Source: Nocardia cyriacigeorgica GUH-2
GTDB taxonomy: Bacteria > Actinomycetota > Actinomycetes > Mycobacteriales > Mycobacteriaceae
Direction of reading: 5' to 3'
NCBI RefSeq assembly: GCF_000284035.1
Contig: NC_016887.1
Span: 2,170,001-2,234,000 of the forward strand
Length of the DNA stretch: 64,000 nucleotides
In this document: positions 19,867-28,078 of the stretch, one piece after another
Numbering within the stretch: the first letter of the stretch is position 1
Layout of the letters: every line of letters begins with the position of its first letter
Translations under genes and position numbers: made by a program
Notes under the pieces: generated by a model
The model's database searches: none
Seen by the model: the letters and a program-made list of their open reading frames with translations, nothing else
Told to the model about the DNA's origin: nothing

Positions 19867-20666
19867 AGCGCCGCCTCTCGCGGGGTGATCAACAGATGGT
19901 GCTCGCCGGTCTCGGGGTGCGGGACGCGGGTGGCCTTGACGCCGAACACGGTGTCGACGACGTCGGCGTGCAGGGCGATCTCCGGTGGCGCGAGCGGATG
20001 GGCCCGGCCGTCGTGCACGACCAGCACCCGGTCGCAGTAGCGGTCGGCCAGCGTCAGGTCGTGCAGTGCGGCGATGACGGTGCGGTCCAGGCGCCGGGCG
20101 CGGTCGAGCAGCTCGAGCCGGTGGGTGATGTCGAGATGGTTGGTGGGCTCGTCCAGCAGCAGCACCGGTGTGTCCTGGACCAGGGCGCGGGCCAGCAGCA
20201 CCCGCTGCCGTTCGCCGCCGGAGAGCCGATGCACCGGCCGGTCGCCGAATCCGGCGAGGTCCACCGCGGCCAGGGCCTCGTCGACGATGCCGCGTTCGCG
20301 CGCCGAGCCCGCGCCCCACGGCGGCAGATACGGCGTGAGACCGAGCGCGACTACCTCGCAGGCCAGCAGATCGTCGGGCGGGCGTTCGTCCTGCGCGACC
20401 AGGGCGACGGTGCGCGCACGGCGGCGGGGTGGCAGGGCGTGCAGGTCGTCGGCGCCGACCACGACACGGCCACGGTGCGGCTTGGTGAGCCCGGCGAGGG
20501 TGCGCAGCAGGGTTGTCTTGCCCGCGCCGTTCGGCCCGACGATGCCGACCATTTCGCCGGGGCGTACGTCGAACGTGACGTCGATCAGCACTTGGCGCCG
20601 CCCCGCCGCGCACGCCAGATCACGGGCAGCGACTGCCGCGCCTCGTATGCCCTCAGCCACGGTCAT
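19863..20666 (-). CDS. btuD: ABC importer ATPase (BtuD/FecE type)
   Basis: This 267-residue cytoplasmic ATPase has Walker A VGPNGAGKTTLL (about 42-53), Q-loop ALVAQDER, signature HRLSGGERQRVLLA, Walker B PVLLLDEPTNHLD and H-loop AALHDLTLA. It powers the importer formed with the permease at 20833-21864 and the lipoprotein at 18841-19866. Its ATG overlaps the TGA of a 57-codon frame (20663-20836). Its own stop overlaps the binding-protein start, so the whole cluster reads as one coupled unit. Confidence 0.85.
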   Translation of the reverse strand: MTVAEGIRGAAVAARDLACAAGRRQVLIDVTFDVRPGEMVGIVGPNGAGKTTLLRTLAGLTKPHRGRVVVGADDLHALPPRRRARTVALVAQDERPPDDLLACEVVALGLTPYLPPWGAGSARERGIVDEALAAVDLAGFGDRPVHRLSGGERQRVLLARALVQDTPVLLLDEPTNHLDITHRLELLDRARRLDRTVIAALHDLTLADRYCDRVLVVHDGRAHPLAPPEIALHADVVDTVFGVKATRVPHPETGEHHLLITPREAAL

Positions 20667-20836
20667 GGAGCGCTCCGGTGTGATTGTGCGGTCGGTTCGA
20701 CGCCACCAGGCACCGGCCCGTTCGACCAGGCAGACATCCAGTGGGTGCGCATGCCGGCGGGACGCCGACGCCGGTGAACGACATTGTCACGGGCTCCGTC
20801 GTCACGAGCTCGGACCACGGTGAAGGCAGTGCTCAT
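20663..20836 (-). CDS. 57-aa ORF linking B12 permease and ATPase genes
   Basis: This frame has ATG 20836-20834 inside the permease stop (ATGA) and TGA 20665-20663 overlapping the ATPase ATG. It fills the whole gap with no internal stop. The peptide starts MSTAFTVVRARDDG, has a basic patch VVHRRRRPAGMR, then HWMSAWSNGP and ends TAQSHRSAP. It has two Trp, three Met and several His but no Cys and no membrane segment. About two thirds of its third codon positions are G or C, lower than in neighbouring genes, which weakens the coding case. The double overlap argues for translation, at least to carry ribosomes to the ATPase start. Function unknown. Confidence 0.45.
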   Translation of the reverse strand: MSTAFTVVRARDDGARDNVVHRRRRPAGMRTHWMSAWSNGPVPGGVEPTAQSHRSAP

Positions 20837-21864
20837 GACGTGCCGAATCGGTAATGTCGCCGTCCCATCAACAGCAGAAACGCGGGCGCGCCGATCAGCC
20901 CGGTGAGGACGCCGACCGGTATCTCTGTGGGCCGCACCAGGACTCGTGTCGCGGCATCGGCGATCACCAGGAACAGTGCCCCCAGCAGCGCGCAGGTGGG
21001 CAGCAGCGCACGATGACGGGGTCCGACCACCAGGCGCGCGGCATGCGGCACCACCAGGCCGACGAAGCCGATCCCGCCCGACACCGCCACCAGCACCCCG
21101 ACCAGCACCGCGAGCAGCACGAACAGCGCGATCCGCAGCTCACGCACGGGCACGCCGATGGAACCGGCGGTATCGGCGCCCAGATGCAGCGCGTCCAGCC
21201 AGCCCGCGGCCGCGATCAAGCTGAGGGCGCTGATCGCGACCACCGCCAGCGGCACCGCGATCTTGGTCCAGTCCGCGCCCGCCAGGCTGCCCAGCAGCCA
21301 GAACAGCACCGACTGTGCGGCCGCCGGATCGGTGCTGCGGAAGATCAGGTAGCTGGTCAGCGCCGAGAACGCCGAGGCGAGCACGGTGCCGGTCAGCACC
21401 AGCCGCAGCGGCGTCAGCCCGCCCTGGGTGACCGCGATGGTGAACACCAGCGCCGCCGCCGCGAACGCACCCAGCAGCGCACCACCGGACAACGCCCAGA
21501 TGCCCGCCCCCGCGAGCACCCCCGAGGTGATGACCGTGGCCGCCCCGACTCCGGCACCGGAGGACACACCGAGCAGGAACGGATCGGCCAGCGGATTGCG
21601 CACCAGCGTCTGCATCGCGGCGCCGGCCAGCGCCAGCCCGGCCCCGACGATCGCGGCGAGCACGGTGCGCGGCACCCGCAGCTGCCAGACGATGGTGTCC
21701 AGGCCCGGGTCCGGCGGTATCCGGCCGGTCAGGCGGTGCGTCAGCACCTCGACCACACCCGAGACCGGCAGCGATTCCGCGCCGAATCCGGTGGCCAGCA
21801 CCATGACCGCCGCCAGCGAAGTCAGCAATAGGGGTACGACGACAACGGTGGTGACACGGGTCAT
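20833..21864 (-). CDS. btuC: ABC importer permease (BtuC/FecCD type)
   Basis: This 343-residue inner-membrane permease has about ten helices. Family phrases are LRVPRTVLAAIVGAGLALAG, LVRNPLADPFLLGVSSGAGV, GGIGFVGLVVPHAARLVVGP and the C-terminal GVLTGLIGAPAFLLLM. BtuC-type subunits form the dimeric channel for vitamin B12, haem or siderophores. Its mRNA leader carries a cobalamin riboswitch, so it is the first gene of a B12-repressed importer operon. The ATG at 21864 is used; the stop overlaps the next ATG. Confidence 0.87.
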   Translation of the reverse strand: MTRVTTVVVVPLLLTSLAAVMVLATGFGAESLPVSGVVEVLTHRLTGRIPPDPGLDTIVWQLRVPRTVLAAIVGAGLALAGAAMQTLVRNPLADPFLLGVSSGAGVGAATVITSGVLAGAGIWALSGGALLGAFAAAALVFTIAVTQGGLTPLRLVLTGTVLASAFSALTSYLIFRSTDPAAAQSVLFWLLGSLAGADWTKIAVPLAVVAISALSLIAAAGWLDALHLGADTAGSIGVPVRELRIALFVLLAVLVGVLVAVSGGIGFVGLVVPHAARLVVGPRHRALLPTCALLGALFLVIADAATRVLVRPTEIPVGVLTGLIGAPAFLLLMGRRHYRFGTS

Positions 21865-21914
21865 CGCGCACGCACCATCGATGAACAGCGCTCCACAGGC
21901 AAGTCGCGGCCTCT

Positions 21915-22035
21915 CCAGAGTTCGTCCGGTGGGGGAGGTCTGACTCGCGCCCGCAGGGGGCGCTCACAGTGGCGCGACCGTCCCGGATTTGCACCGGATT
22001 CCCGCACCCACCGAGGGTGAGGCCGAACTCTACCG
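21915..22035 (-). promoter_or_regulatory. Cobalamin riboswitch upstream of the B12 importer
   Basis: Reading the minus strand, GGGAATCCGGTGCAAATCC (from 22003), then the invariant GCCACTG (21973-21967), a variable hairpin of CGCCC/GGGCG arms, and AGTCAGACCTCCC (21945-21933) follow the order and spacing of the cobalamin (B12-box) aptamer. The ends are approximate. No U-tailed terminator hairpin is evident between the aptamer and the btuC start. Control by hiding the ribosome site is therefore more likely, as often in actinobacteria. Confidence 0.9.
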
Positions 22036-22107
22036 ATCGGTCGGGTGCGCCATGGCGCCGGGTCGCGACGATGGCAGAGGTTCGCGCGCCATGCCTACAG
22101 TGAAAAT

Positions 22108-23262
22108 ATGTCGCCGCTGGACGATCGACACCCGTCCACTGTCACCGACTGGGACGACGCGCGACGGCGGGCCCGACTAGCCGAGACCCGGCCCGGGCAC
22201 AACTGGACGACGTTGCGCCGCACCCGGTTGGCGTTGTCGCGGGTCGGGGTGCTGGTGCTGGTCGTGCTGGTCGGCATGGTCCAGTACTGGGTGCGCGATG
22301 TGGCGCCGGAGCGGGCCCGGCTGGCCGGCACCGAGCCGTCGCTGCTGCCGATCTCCGCGCCCGCCGATCCCGGCGACTGGGATACCGCCGTCGTCGACAT
22401 GGTCGGTCTGGGCGGACTCAATGCCTCCGACACCGCCGAAGCGCTGCCCGCGCTGAGCACGATGGGCGTGGTGTGGGCGATCCGCTACGACAACCGCGGT
22501 ATCGACACCAAGGTGATCGCCGACCTGATCATCCGGGCCGCGATCATGTCCGGGATCCGCAATATCGTGCTCACCGGGCACAGCATGGGCGGGGTGATCG
22601 CGCTCGAGGTGGGCCAGCACATCCACACCGACAGCGAACTGCGACTGGTCGCGGTGCTGCTGGACTGCACACCGCTCGACCTCGATGCCGTGCGGCCCGA
22701 TAAACGCGGCCGCGGCCAGGACATGGTGCGCTGGATGGGCTGGTTGCCCGGTGCCCGGGAGAGCCGGACCTTGCGGCTGGTCGTCGAAACCTACGCGCGG
22801 CGGGACCGTTTCGTCGACCGCGCGGGTGTGCCCGGTATCCGGGTCGGTGAGCTGCGGGAGGTGATCGGCGAGGTGCTGCGGGACAAGATCTTCAACCCCG
22901 ACGCCGCCAGCAACGGGCTGATCGAATCGCAGTTCCTGGCCATCGTCGCCGGTGGTTCGGTCGACAATCTGCGCGCGCTGGCCGAGCCCGCCGACGGCAA
23001 ACCGCGTCCGGCGATCGTGTTCATCCGCCCGCACGACGCTCACCGCGACGAGGTGGTCGACGTCGAACGCACCCATCAGGTCCTCATCGACGAGGTCGGC
23101 GGCGTGGACGGCGCGCTACTGGTGGTGCTGCCCTACGGCACCGGCCACGCCAATCCACGCCAGCGCCCGCACGAATACAACACCGTGCTCGCCCAGCAGG
23201 TGCAGCCGTTCGTGGAGCGGTTCGAACAGCAGATCACCGTGCGCGTCGACGCCGGGCGGTGA
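22108..23262 (+). CDS. Membrane-anchored alpha/beta hydrolase
   Basis: The ATG at 22108 gives 384 residues. A TACAGT -10-like element about eight bases upstream suggests a leaderless message. The N-terminus is cytoplasmic and charged, then one membrane helix (VGVLVLVVLVGMVQYWV, about 47-63) leads to an outer hydrolase domain. The nucleophile elbow is LTGHSMGGVIALEVG (G-x-S-x-G). A candidate acid lies in FIRPHDAHRDE and the likely histidine in YGTGHANPR. No substrate can be named. It is divergent from the B12 operon and followed by an ABC importer operon 69 bases downstream, but functional linkage is unproven. Confidence 0.75.
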   Translation: MSPLDDRHPSTVTDWDDARRRARLAETRPGHNWTTLRRTRLALSRVGVLVLVVLVGMVQYWVRDVAPERARLAGTEPSLLPISAPADPGDWDTAVVDMVGLGGLNASDTAEALPALSTMGVVWAIRYDNRGIDTKVIADLIIRAAIMSGIRNIVLTGHSMGGVIALEVGQHIHTDSELRLVAVLLDCTPLDLDAVRPDKRGRGQDMVRWMGWLPGARESRTLRLVVETYARRDRFVDRAGVPGIRVGELREVIGEVLRDKIFNPDAASNGLIESQFLAIVAGGSVDNLRALAEPADGKPRPAIVFIRPHDAHRDEVVDVERTHQVLIDEVGGVDGALLVVLPYGTGHANPRQRPHEYNTVLAQQVQPFVERFEQQITVRVDAGR

Positions 23263-23331
23263 GGTGGCCGAGTTCGGATCACGGTGCCGTTAACGGTGTT
23301 CGGCACCGCGCCCGGATTGTTGAATTCCCGC

Positions 23332-24423
23332 ATGGCTCGACCTCGTATCTCCCGCACCGGCCCGCGCGGCCGCACCGCCGCCCTCCTGCTCGCCGCAGTA
23401 TCGTTCGCGACGTTCGCGCTGACCGGTTGTGCCGCCGACACGACGGAGGCGGGGTCGGTGGTCGACGGCCCGCTGCCCACCGAGGTGCCGCCGGGCACCA
23501 AGCTCGTGCTCGCTGACCAGTCCGAATTATTACGCCACCAACTGTTGCTCTCGGGTGAGCTGGACAAGCTGCCGTTCGAGGTCGAGTTCGCCAACTTCGT
23601 GGGCGGACCGGCGATCCTGGAATCGTTCCGTGCCGGGGCCGCCGATGCGGCCTGGGTCGGCGACGTCCCGCCCATCCACGCGCTCGCCGCCAAACAGGAT
23701 GTGCCGATCGTCGCGGCGGCGCAGATCGATTCGAGCGCCTTGCGATTCGCGGTGGCGCCCGGCGTTTCGGTGCAGGCTGCGGCCGAGATCAAGGGCAAGA
23801 AGATCGCCTACGCGGAGGGCACCGCACAGCAGGCCGCGGTGCTGCGCCTACTGGACCGGGCCGGGCTGGCGACCTCCGATGTGGAGCTGGTGCGCATCCA
23901 GCTGGCCGAATTCCTGGACGCGGTGCGCACCGGCCAGGTCGATCTCGCCCCGCTCAACGAACCCAACACCACCCGCTTCCTGCGTACGCCGGGCACCTCG
24001 CTGATCCCGGCCGAGCTCACCGACGGCACCTATCCGGGGCTGACCTATCTGTACGCGCGCCGCGAAGTGGTGCGCGATCCGGCGAAGGCCGCGGCGGTCC
24101 GGGCGCTGGTGGCCGCGTACGTGCGGTCGTGGCAGTGGGTCAACGAGCACCGGGGCGAATGGGCGCAGAAGTATTACGTCGACAACCAGAAAGTCAGCCT
24201 CGACGACGCCACCCGCATCGTGGAATCGCGGGGCACCATCACCTTCCCGCATCTGGACCAGCAGCTGATCGACCGCCAGCAGGCCACCATCGACGTCATC
24301 GACGCCGCCGGTGAACTGCCGCGCGAGATCCGCGCCGCCGACGGATTCGATCTGCGCTTCGACGCCGTCATCACCGAAACCGTCGGCCAGGTCGGCGCCG
24401 CCTTCGCACCCGGGAGCAACTGA
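23332..24423 (+). CDS. ABC importer binding lipoprotein, SsuA/NMT1 type
   Basis: This 363-residue protein has a signal ending ATFALTGC (lipobox LTGC, Cys about 33), so it is lipid-anchored. The mature part has the NMT1/SsuA fold: GTKLVLADQSELLRHQLLL, GPAILESFRAGAADAAWVGD and AEIKGKKIAYAEGTAQQAAV. Relatives bind sulfonates, nitrate, taurine or pyrimidine precursors. I prefer the ATG at 23332 because the extension to 23284 adds only a non-signal leader. The permease start overlaps its stop. The operon lies between bioFD and bioB but carries no BioQ box, so biotin linkage is not supported. Confidence 0.85.
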   Translation: MARPRISRTGPRGRTAALLLAAVSFATFALTGCAADTTEAGSVVDGPLPTEVPPGTKLVLADQSELLRHQLLLSGELDKLPFEVEFANFVGGPAILESFRAGAADAAWVGDVPPIHALAAKQDVPIVAAAQIDSSALRFAVAPGVSVQAAAEIKGKKIAYAEGTAQQAAVLRLLDRAGLATSDVELVRIQLAEFLDAVRTGQVDLAPLNEPNTTRFLRTPGTSLIPAELTDGTYPGLTYLYARREVVRDPAKAAAVRALVAAYVRSWQWVNEHRGEWAQKYYVDNQKVSLDDATRIVESRGTITFPHLDQQLIDRQQATIDVIDAAGELPREIRAADGFDLRFDAVITETVGQVGAAFAPGSN

Positions 24424-25277
24424 TGGCCGTACATACCGCGGGCGTCCTCGGACGGGCATCGCGCACCGCCCCTCCCGCGCTGGCCGCGCGCACCCGCACC
24501 CGGCGCTCCCTCGGCCCGGGCCGGGCGATCCCGTTCGGCGCGGCGCTCGGGCCGGCCCTGCTGGTGGGGGCGTGGGTGATCGGATCCGCCTCGGGCGCAA
24601 TCGATCCGGAGACGCTGCCCGCACCCTGGACGGTCGCGCAGACCGCGGCCGATCTCATCGCCGACGGCAGCCTGCAATCCAACCTGCTCACCTCGCTGCA
24701 ACGGGCCGGAATCAGTCTGGTGCTGGGCGTCGTCATCGGTGTGGTGCTGGCGTTGATCGCCGGGCTGAGCCGACTCGGTGAAGCGCTGGTGGACGGGCCG
24801 ATCCAGATCAAACGCTCGATCCCGACGCTGGCGTTGATTCCGCTGTTCATCGTGTGGTTCGGCATCGGGGAGCAGATGAAGCTCATCGTCATCACCACCA
24901 GTGTGCTGATCCCCGTCTACATCAACACCCATGCGCATCTGCGCAGCGTCGACGCACGCTACGTCGAACTCGCCGAGACGGTGGGTCTGTCGCGGACGGC
25001 GTTCATCCGCCGGATCGCGCTGCCCGGTTCGCTGCCCGGCTTCTTCACCGGGCTGCGGCTGGCGGTGACCATCTCCTGGCTGGCGCTGGTGGTGGTCGAA
25101 CAGGTCAATGCCACCAGCGGCATCGGCTATCTGATGACCCAGGCCCGCACCTACGGCCAGATCGACGTCATCGTGGTCGGCCTGGTCATCTACGGCCTGC
25201 TCGGTCTGCTCGGCGATCTCGCCGTACGCACAGTGGAAAGGAAGGCCCTGTCATGGCGGCAGACGCTCGGCGACTGA
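24423..25277 (+). CDS. ABC importer permease, SsuC type
   Basis: This 284-residue BPD-type permease has a long basic N-terminus, then about six membrane helices. The EAA loop that docks the ATPase is ELAETVGLSRTAFIRRIALP. GYLMTQARTYGQIDVIVVGL near the end is typical of SsuC/TauC proteins. Its ATG shares a base with the stop of the binding protein, and its 3' end overlaps the ATPase gene by 25 bases. All three genes form one transcriptional unit. Confidence 0.9.
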   Translation: MAVHTAGVLGRASRTAPPALAARTRTRRSLGPGRAIPFGAALGPALLVGAWVIGSASGAIDPETLPAPWTVAQTAADLIADGSLQSNLLTSLQRAGISLVLGVVIGVVLALIAGLSRLGEALVDGPIQIKRSIPTLALIPLFIVWFGIGEQMKLIVITTSVLIPVYINTHAHLRSVDARYVELAETVGLSRTAFIRRIALPGSLPGFFTGLRLAVTISWLALVVVEQVNATSGIGYLMTQARTYGQIDVIVVGLVIYGLLGLLGDLAVRTVERKALSWRQTLGD

Positions 25278-25984
25278 ATCTGGTCCGGGCCCGTGCCCTC
25301 ACCCGCGGTTTCGGCGATCGGGTGGTCCTCGACGGCCTCGACCTCGACATCGCCCGCGGCGAATTCGTGGCCCTGCTCGGGCGCAGCGGCTCCGGGAAGA
25401 GCACCCTGCTGCGGGCGCTGGCCGAACTCGATGACGGCGTACCCGGCTCCGGTGAGCTGTCGGTGCCGGCGGAAAAGGCTGTGGTGTTCCAGGATTCGCG
25501 GCTGCTGCCGTGGACGCGGGTGCTCGACAACGTCACGCTCGGGTTGAACGGCGCCGCCGACCGCGCCCGCGCCGCCCTCGCCGAAGTGGGCCTGGCCGGG
25601 CGGGAGCGTGCCTGGCCGCGCGAACTGTCCGGCGGCGAACAGCAGCGGGTGGCGCTGGCCCGTTCGCTGGTGCGCGAACCCGCCCTGCTGCTGGCCGACG
25701 AACCGTTCGGCGCCCTCGACGCGCTGACCCGGATCCGGATGCACGCCCTGCTGCGCGAGCTGTGCGCCAAACACAATCCGGCCGTCTTGCTGGTCACCCA
25801 CGACGTGGACGAGGCGATCACGCTGGCCGACCGCGTGCTCGTCCTCGATGCCGGGCGCATCGCGCTCGATCGCCGCATCACCCTGGAACATCCACGACGG
25901 CACAGTGATCCGGCCTTCGAGCGGTTCCGGGAGGAACTGCTGAGCGGGCTCGGCGTCGAGCAGTCGGTGCGTCAGGCCTCGTGA
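25253..25984 (+). CDS. ABC importer ATPase, SsuB type
   Basis: This 243-residue ATPase carries Walker A GRSGSGKSTLL, the sulfonate/nitrate-group Q-loop VVFQDSRLLPW, signature RELSGGEQQRVALA, Walker B LLLADEPFGALDALTR and H-loop LVTHDVDEA. The ATG at 25253 follows GAAAGGAAGG inside the permease reading frame. The QDSRLLPW phrase is characteristic of the SsuB/TauB/NrtD subgroup and supports an oxyanion or sulfonate-like substrate. Confidence 0.9.
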   Translation: MAADARRLNLVRARALTRGFGDRVVLDGLDLDIARGEFVALLGRSGSGKSTLLRALAELDDGVPGSGELSVPAEKAVVFQDSRLLPWTRVLDNVTLGLNGAADRARAALAEVGLAGRERAWPRELSGGEQQRVALARSLVREPALLLADEPFGALDALTRIRMHALLRELCAKHNPAVLLVTHDVDEAITLADRVLVLDAGRIALDRRITLEHPRRHSDPAFERFREELLSGLGVEQSVRQAS

Positions 25985-26053
25985 CCGAACGGCGCACGGG
26001 TCGGCGATAGTCACGGCGCCCACCGGCCGCGGTGTCGCAACGCAGCGCGGCGT

Positions 26054-26644
26054 TCAGCGCACGCGCGAGCCGAGCAGATGCCGGATGCCGCCGACGAACA
26101 ACTGCAAGCCGAAATCGAAACGGGCTGTGGGGTCGGCGGATTCGGCGTCGCCCAGCGGTGAGGCCGCCTCGGTGAGTGCGCCGGCGGAGTCCATCTGCAT
26201 CCGCGACTGTTCGTCGACGGTGTGCCCGAGCACGTAGTACAGCAGGGTGAACGCGGCGAGTTCGGCCTCGGCCCGGGGCATCCCGGCGCGGATCGCGGCG
26301 CCGGCGAAACGTTCGCGGCCCTTGCTGGTGGTCAGGCGGGAGGCGTAGGTGGCCGAGACGAGTTCGGCGCCATCACGGTAGGCCAGCAGGCAGTTGCGCA
26401 GCCGGTGGGCGAGTTCGCTGAGCTGGCCCGGCCAGTCGGTGGCGTCGAGTGGATCCTCCATCGGCGCGAGGATGCGGTCGGCCACCGCGCCGAGCAGGGC
26501 CTGCTTGTTCGGGAAGTGCCAGTACAGGGCGCCCGGCTGCACCCGCAGCGATCCGGCCAGCCGACGCATGGTCAGGTCGGCGAGACCGTACTGGTCGAGG
26601 ATGGCGATGGCGCCGTCGACCACATCGGACCGGTGCAGTTGCAC
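26054..26644 (-). CDS. bioQ: BioQ-type TetR repressor of biotin genes
   Basis: This 196-residue TetR protein has its DNA-binding helices in DGAIAILDQYGLADLTMRRL and AGSLRVQPGALYWHFPNKQA (about 10-50), and a TetR C-terminal domain with AAFTLLYYVLGHTVDEQ. It is divergent from bioB, and the intervening region holds one of three matching palindromes, 48 bases before its start. In mycobacteria and corynebacteria BioQ is the TetR repressor of the bio genes, so position and operators together support the name. Autoregulation is expected. The inducing signal is not visible here; no BirA gene occurs in the window. Confidence 0.85.
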   Translation of the reverse strand: MQLHRSDVVDGAIAILDQYGLADLTMRRLAGSLRVQPGALYWHFPNKQALLGAVADRILAPMEDPLDATDWPGQLSELAHRLRNCLLAYRDGAELVSATYASRLTTSKGRERFAGAAIRAGMPRAEAELAAFTLLYYVLGHTVDEQSRMQMDSAGALTEAASPLGDAESADPTARFDFGLQLFVGGIRHLLGSRVR

Positions 26645-26691
26645 GCTGGAACCCTCCCGTCGTGTTGTGTCTCACTCTCGAGCTACCCTAT

Positions 26692-26708
26692 CCTGAACAC
26701 CGTTCAAG
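26692..26708. promoter_or_regulatory. BioQ box between bioQ and bioB
   Basis: CCTGAAC ACC GTTCAAG overlaps the end of a TATCCT -10 element (26689-26694) on the bioB side, the same geometry as at bioA. One box can serve both divergent genes. Confidence 0.87.
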
Positions 26709-26789
26709 TTGCATGGTCGTTCCAGTGTGAATGCCATCTCGACCGGCCAACCGACGGCCGTACCCGGCCGGATGAAAGGGATTCGTGCA

Positions 26790-27803
26790 GTGACCCAGGC
26801 ACCCGTGACCACCGACATTCTGGCCGTCGCCCGCGAGCAGGTGCTCGAGCGCGGCGTCGGACTCACCCAGGACCAGACCCTCGAGGTGCTGAAGCTCGGC
26901 GACGACAAGCTCGAAGAGCTGCTCGCGCTCGCCCACGACGTGCGGATGAAGTGGTGTGGCCCGGAGGTCGAGGTCGAGGGCATCATCAGCCTCAAGACCG
27001 GCGGCTGCCCCGAGGACTGCCACTTCTGCTCGCAGTCGGGCCTGTTCCAGTCGCCGGTGCGCGCCGCCTGGCTCGATATCCCGAGCCTGGTCGAGGCCGC
27101 GAAGCAGACCGCCAAGACCGGTGCCACCGAGTTCTGCATCGTCGCCGCCGTGCGCGGCCCGGACGAGCGGCTGATGGCGCAGGTCGCCGCCGGTGTCGAG
27201 GCCATCCGCAACGAGGTCGACATCCAGGTCGCCTGCTCGCTGGGCATGCTCACCCAGGAACAGGTCGACCAGCTCGCCGCCATGGGCGTGCACCGCTACA
27301 ACCACAACCTGGAGACCTCCCGCTCGCACTTCCCGAACGTGGTCACCACCCACACCTGGGAGGAGCGCTGGGACACCCTGCGCATGGTGCGCGAAGCCGG
27401 TATGGAGGTCTGCTGCGGCGGCATCCTCGGCATGGGCGAGACCCTGGAGCAGCGCGCCGAATTCGCCGCCAACCTGGCCGAACTCGAGCCCGACGAGGTA
27501 CCGCTGAACTTCCTCAACCCGCGTCCGGGCACCCCGTTCGGTGATCTCGAGGTGCTGCCCGCCGCCGACGCGCTGCGCGCCGTCGCCGCCTTCCGGCTGG
27601 CCCTGCCACGCACCATTCTGCGGTTCGCCGGCGGCCGCGAGATCACCCTCGGCGACCTGGGCGCCAAGCAGGGCATCCTCGGCGGCATCAACGCCGTCAT
27701 CGTCGGCAACTACCTCACCACCCTCGGTCGTCCCGCCGAAAGCGATATCGACCTGCTGGGTGAGCTGAAGATGCCGATCAAGGCGCTCAACGAAACCCTC
27801 TGA
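26790..27803 (+). CDS. bioB: Biotin synthase (radical SAM)
   Basis: BioB inserts sulfur into dethiobiotin using two iron-sulfur clusters and S-adenosylmethionine. The radical SAM motif is [10 protein letters not shown] (Cys about 73, 77, 80). [30 protein letters not shown] and [12 protein letters not shown] are strongly conserved family phrases, and the C-terminus holds the conserved [15 protein letters not shown] chose the GTG at 26790, nine bases after AAAGGG (337 residues); an ATG at 26772 would add six residues. The message has a leader of about 90 bases after the BioQ box. bsaP follows closely. Confidence 0.96.
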   Translation: MTQAPVTTDILAVAREQVLERGVGLTQDQTLEVLKLGDDKLEELLALAHDVRMKWCGPEVEVEGIISLKTGGCPEDCHFCSQSGLFQSPVRAAWLDIPSLVEAAKQTAKTGATEFCIVAAVRGPDERLMAQVAAGVEAIRNEVDIQVACSLGMLTQEQVDQLAAMGVHRYNHNLETSRSHFPNVVTTHTWEERWDTLRMVREAGMEVCCGGILGMGETLEQRAEFAANLAELEPDEVPLNFLNPRPGTPFGDLEVLPAADALRAVAAFRLALPRTILRFAGGREITLGDLGAKQGILGGINAVIVGNYLTTLGRPAESDIDLLGELKMPIKALNETL

Positions 27804-27827
27804 GCCGGGCCCGCGGTGAGTACTGTC

Positions 27828-28043
27828 ATGGACATGGACGAGCGCTACAACCCGTTCACCGGCAAGCGGATCGTGCCCGGACTCGATGATCCGCTGCCGC
27901 AGGCCGCCGCGCTCGGGCTGGAACCGCCCCGGTTCTGCGAGCACTGCGGCCGCCGGATGATCGTGCAGGTCAACCCCGACGGCTGGTGGGCCAAATGCTC
28001 CCGGCACGGGGTGATCGATTCCAGCAGCCTAGAGCGCCGGTAA
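27828..28043 (+). CDS. bsaP: Biotin synthase auxiliary protein
   Basis: This small protein of about 71 residues begins [12 protein letters not shown] after the start and has a cysteine-bearing core [18 protein letters not shown], then WWAKCSRHG. It is the homologue of the short Rv1590-type protein always found behind bioB in mycobacteria, reported as an auxiliary factor needed for biotin synthase activity. The CxxC plus third Cys could hold a metal or cluster. The start is uncertain: GTG 27816, ATG 27828 or ATG 27834; I chose 27828 because GGTGAG lies seven bases before. It follows bioB by 24 bases. Confidence 0.82.
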   Translation: MDMDERYNPFTGKRIVPGLDDPLPQAAALGLEPPRFCEHCGRRMIVQVNPDGWWAKCSRHGVIDSSSLERR

Positions 28044-28078
28044 CACGCGGGCGGCGCCGGTCGGCCATAATCGCCGAC

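Noticed and set aside
24423..25984. Possible BioMNY/ECF-type biotin importer in the bio region
   Set aside because: The permease and ATPase are of the SsuBC type with a lipoprotein partner, and no BioY-like protein or BioQ box is present.
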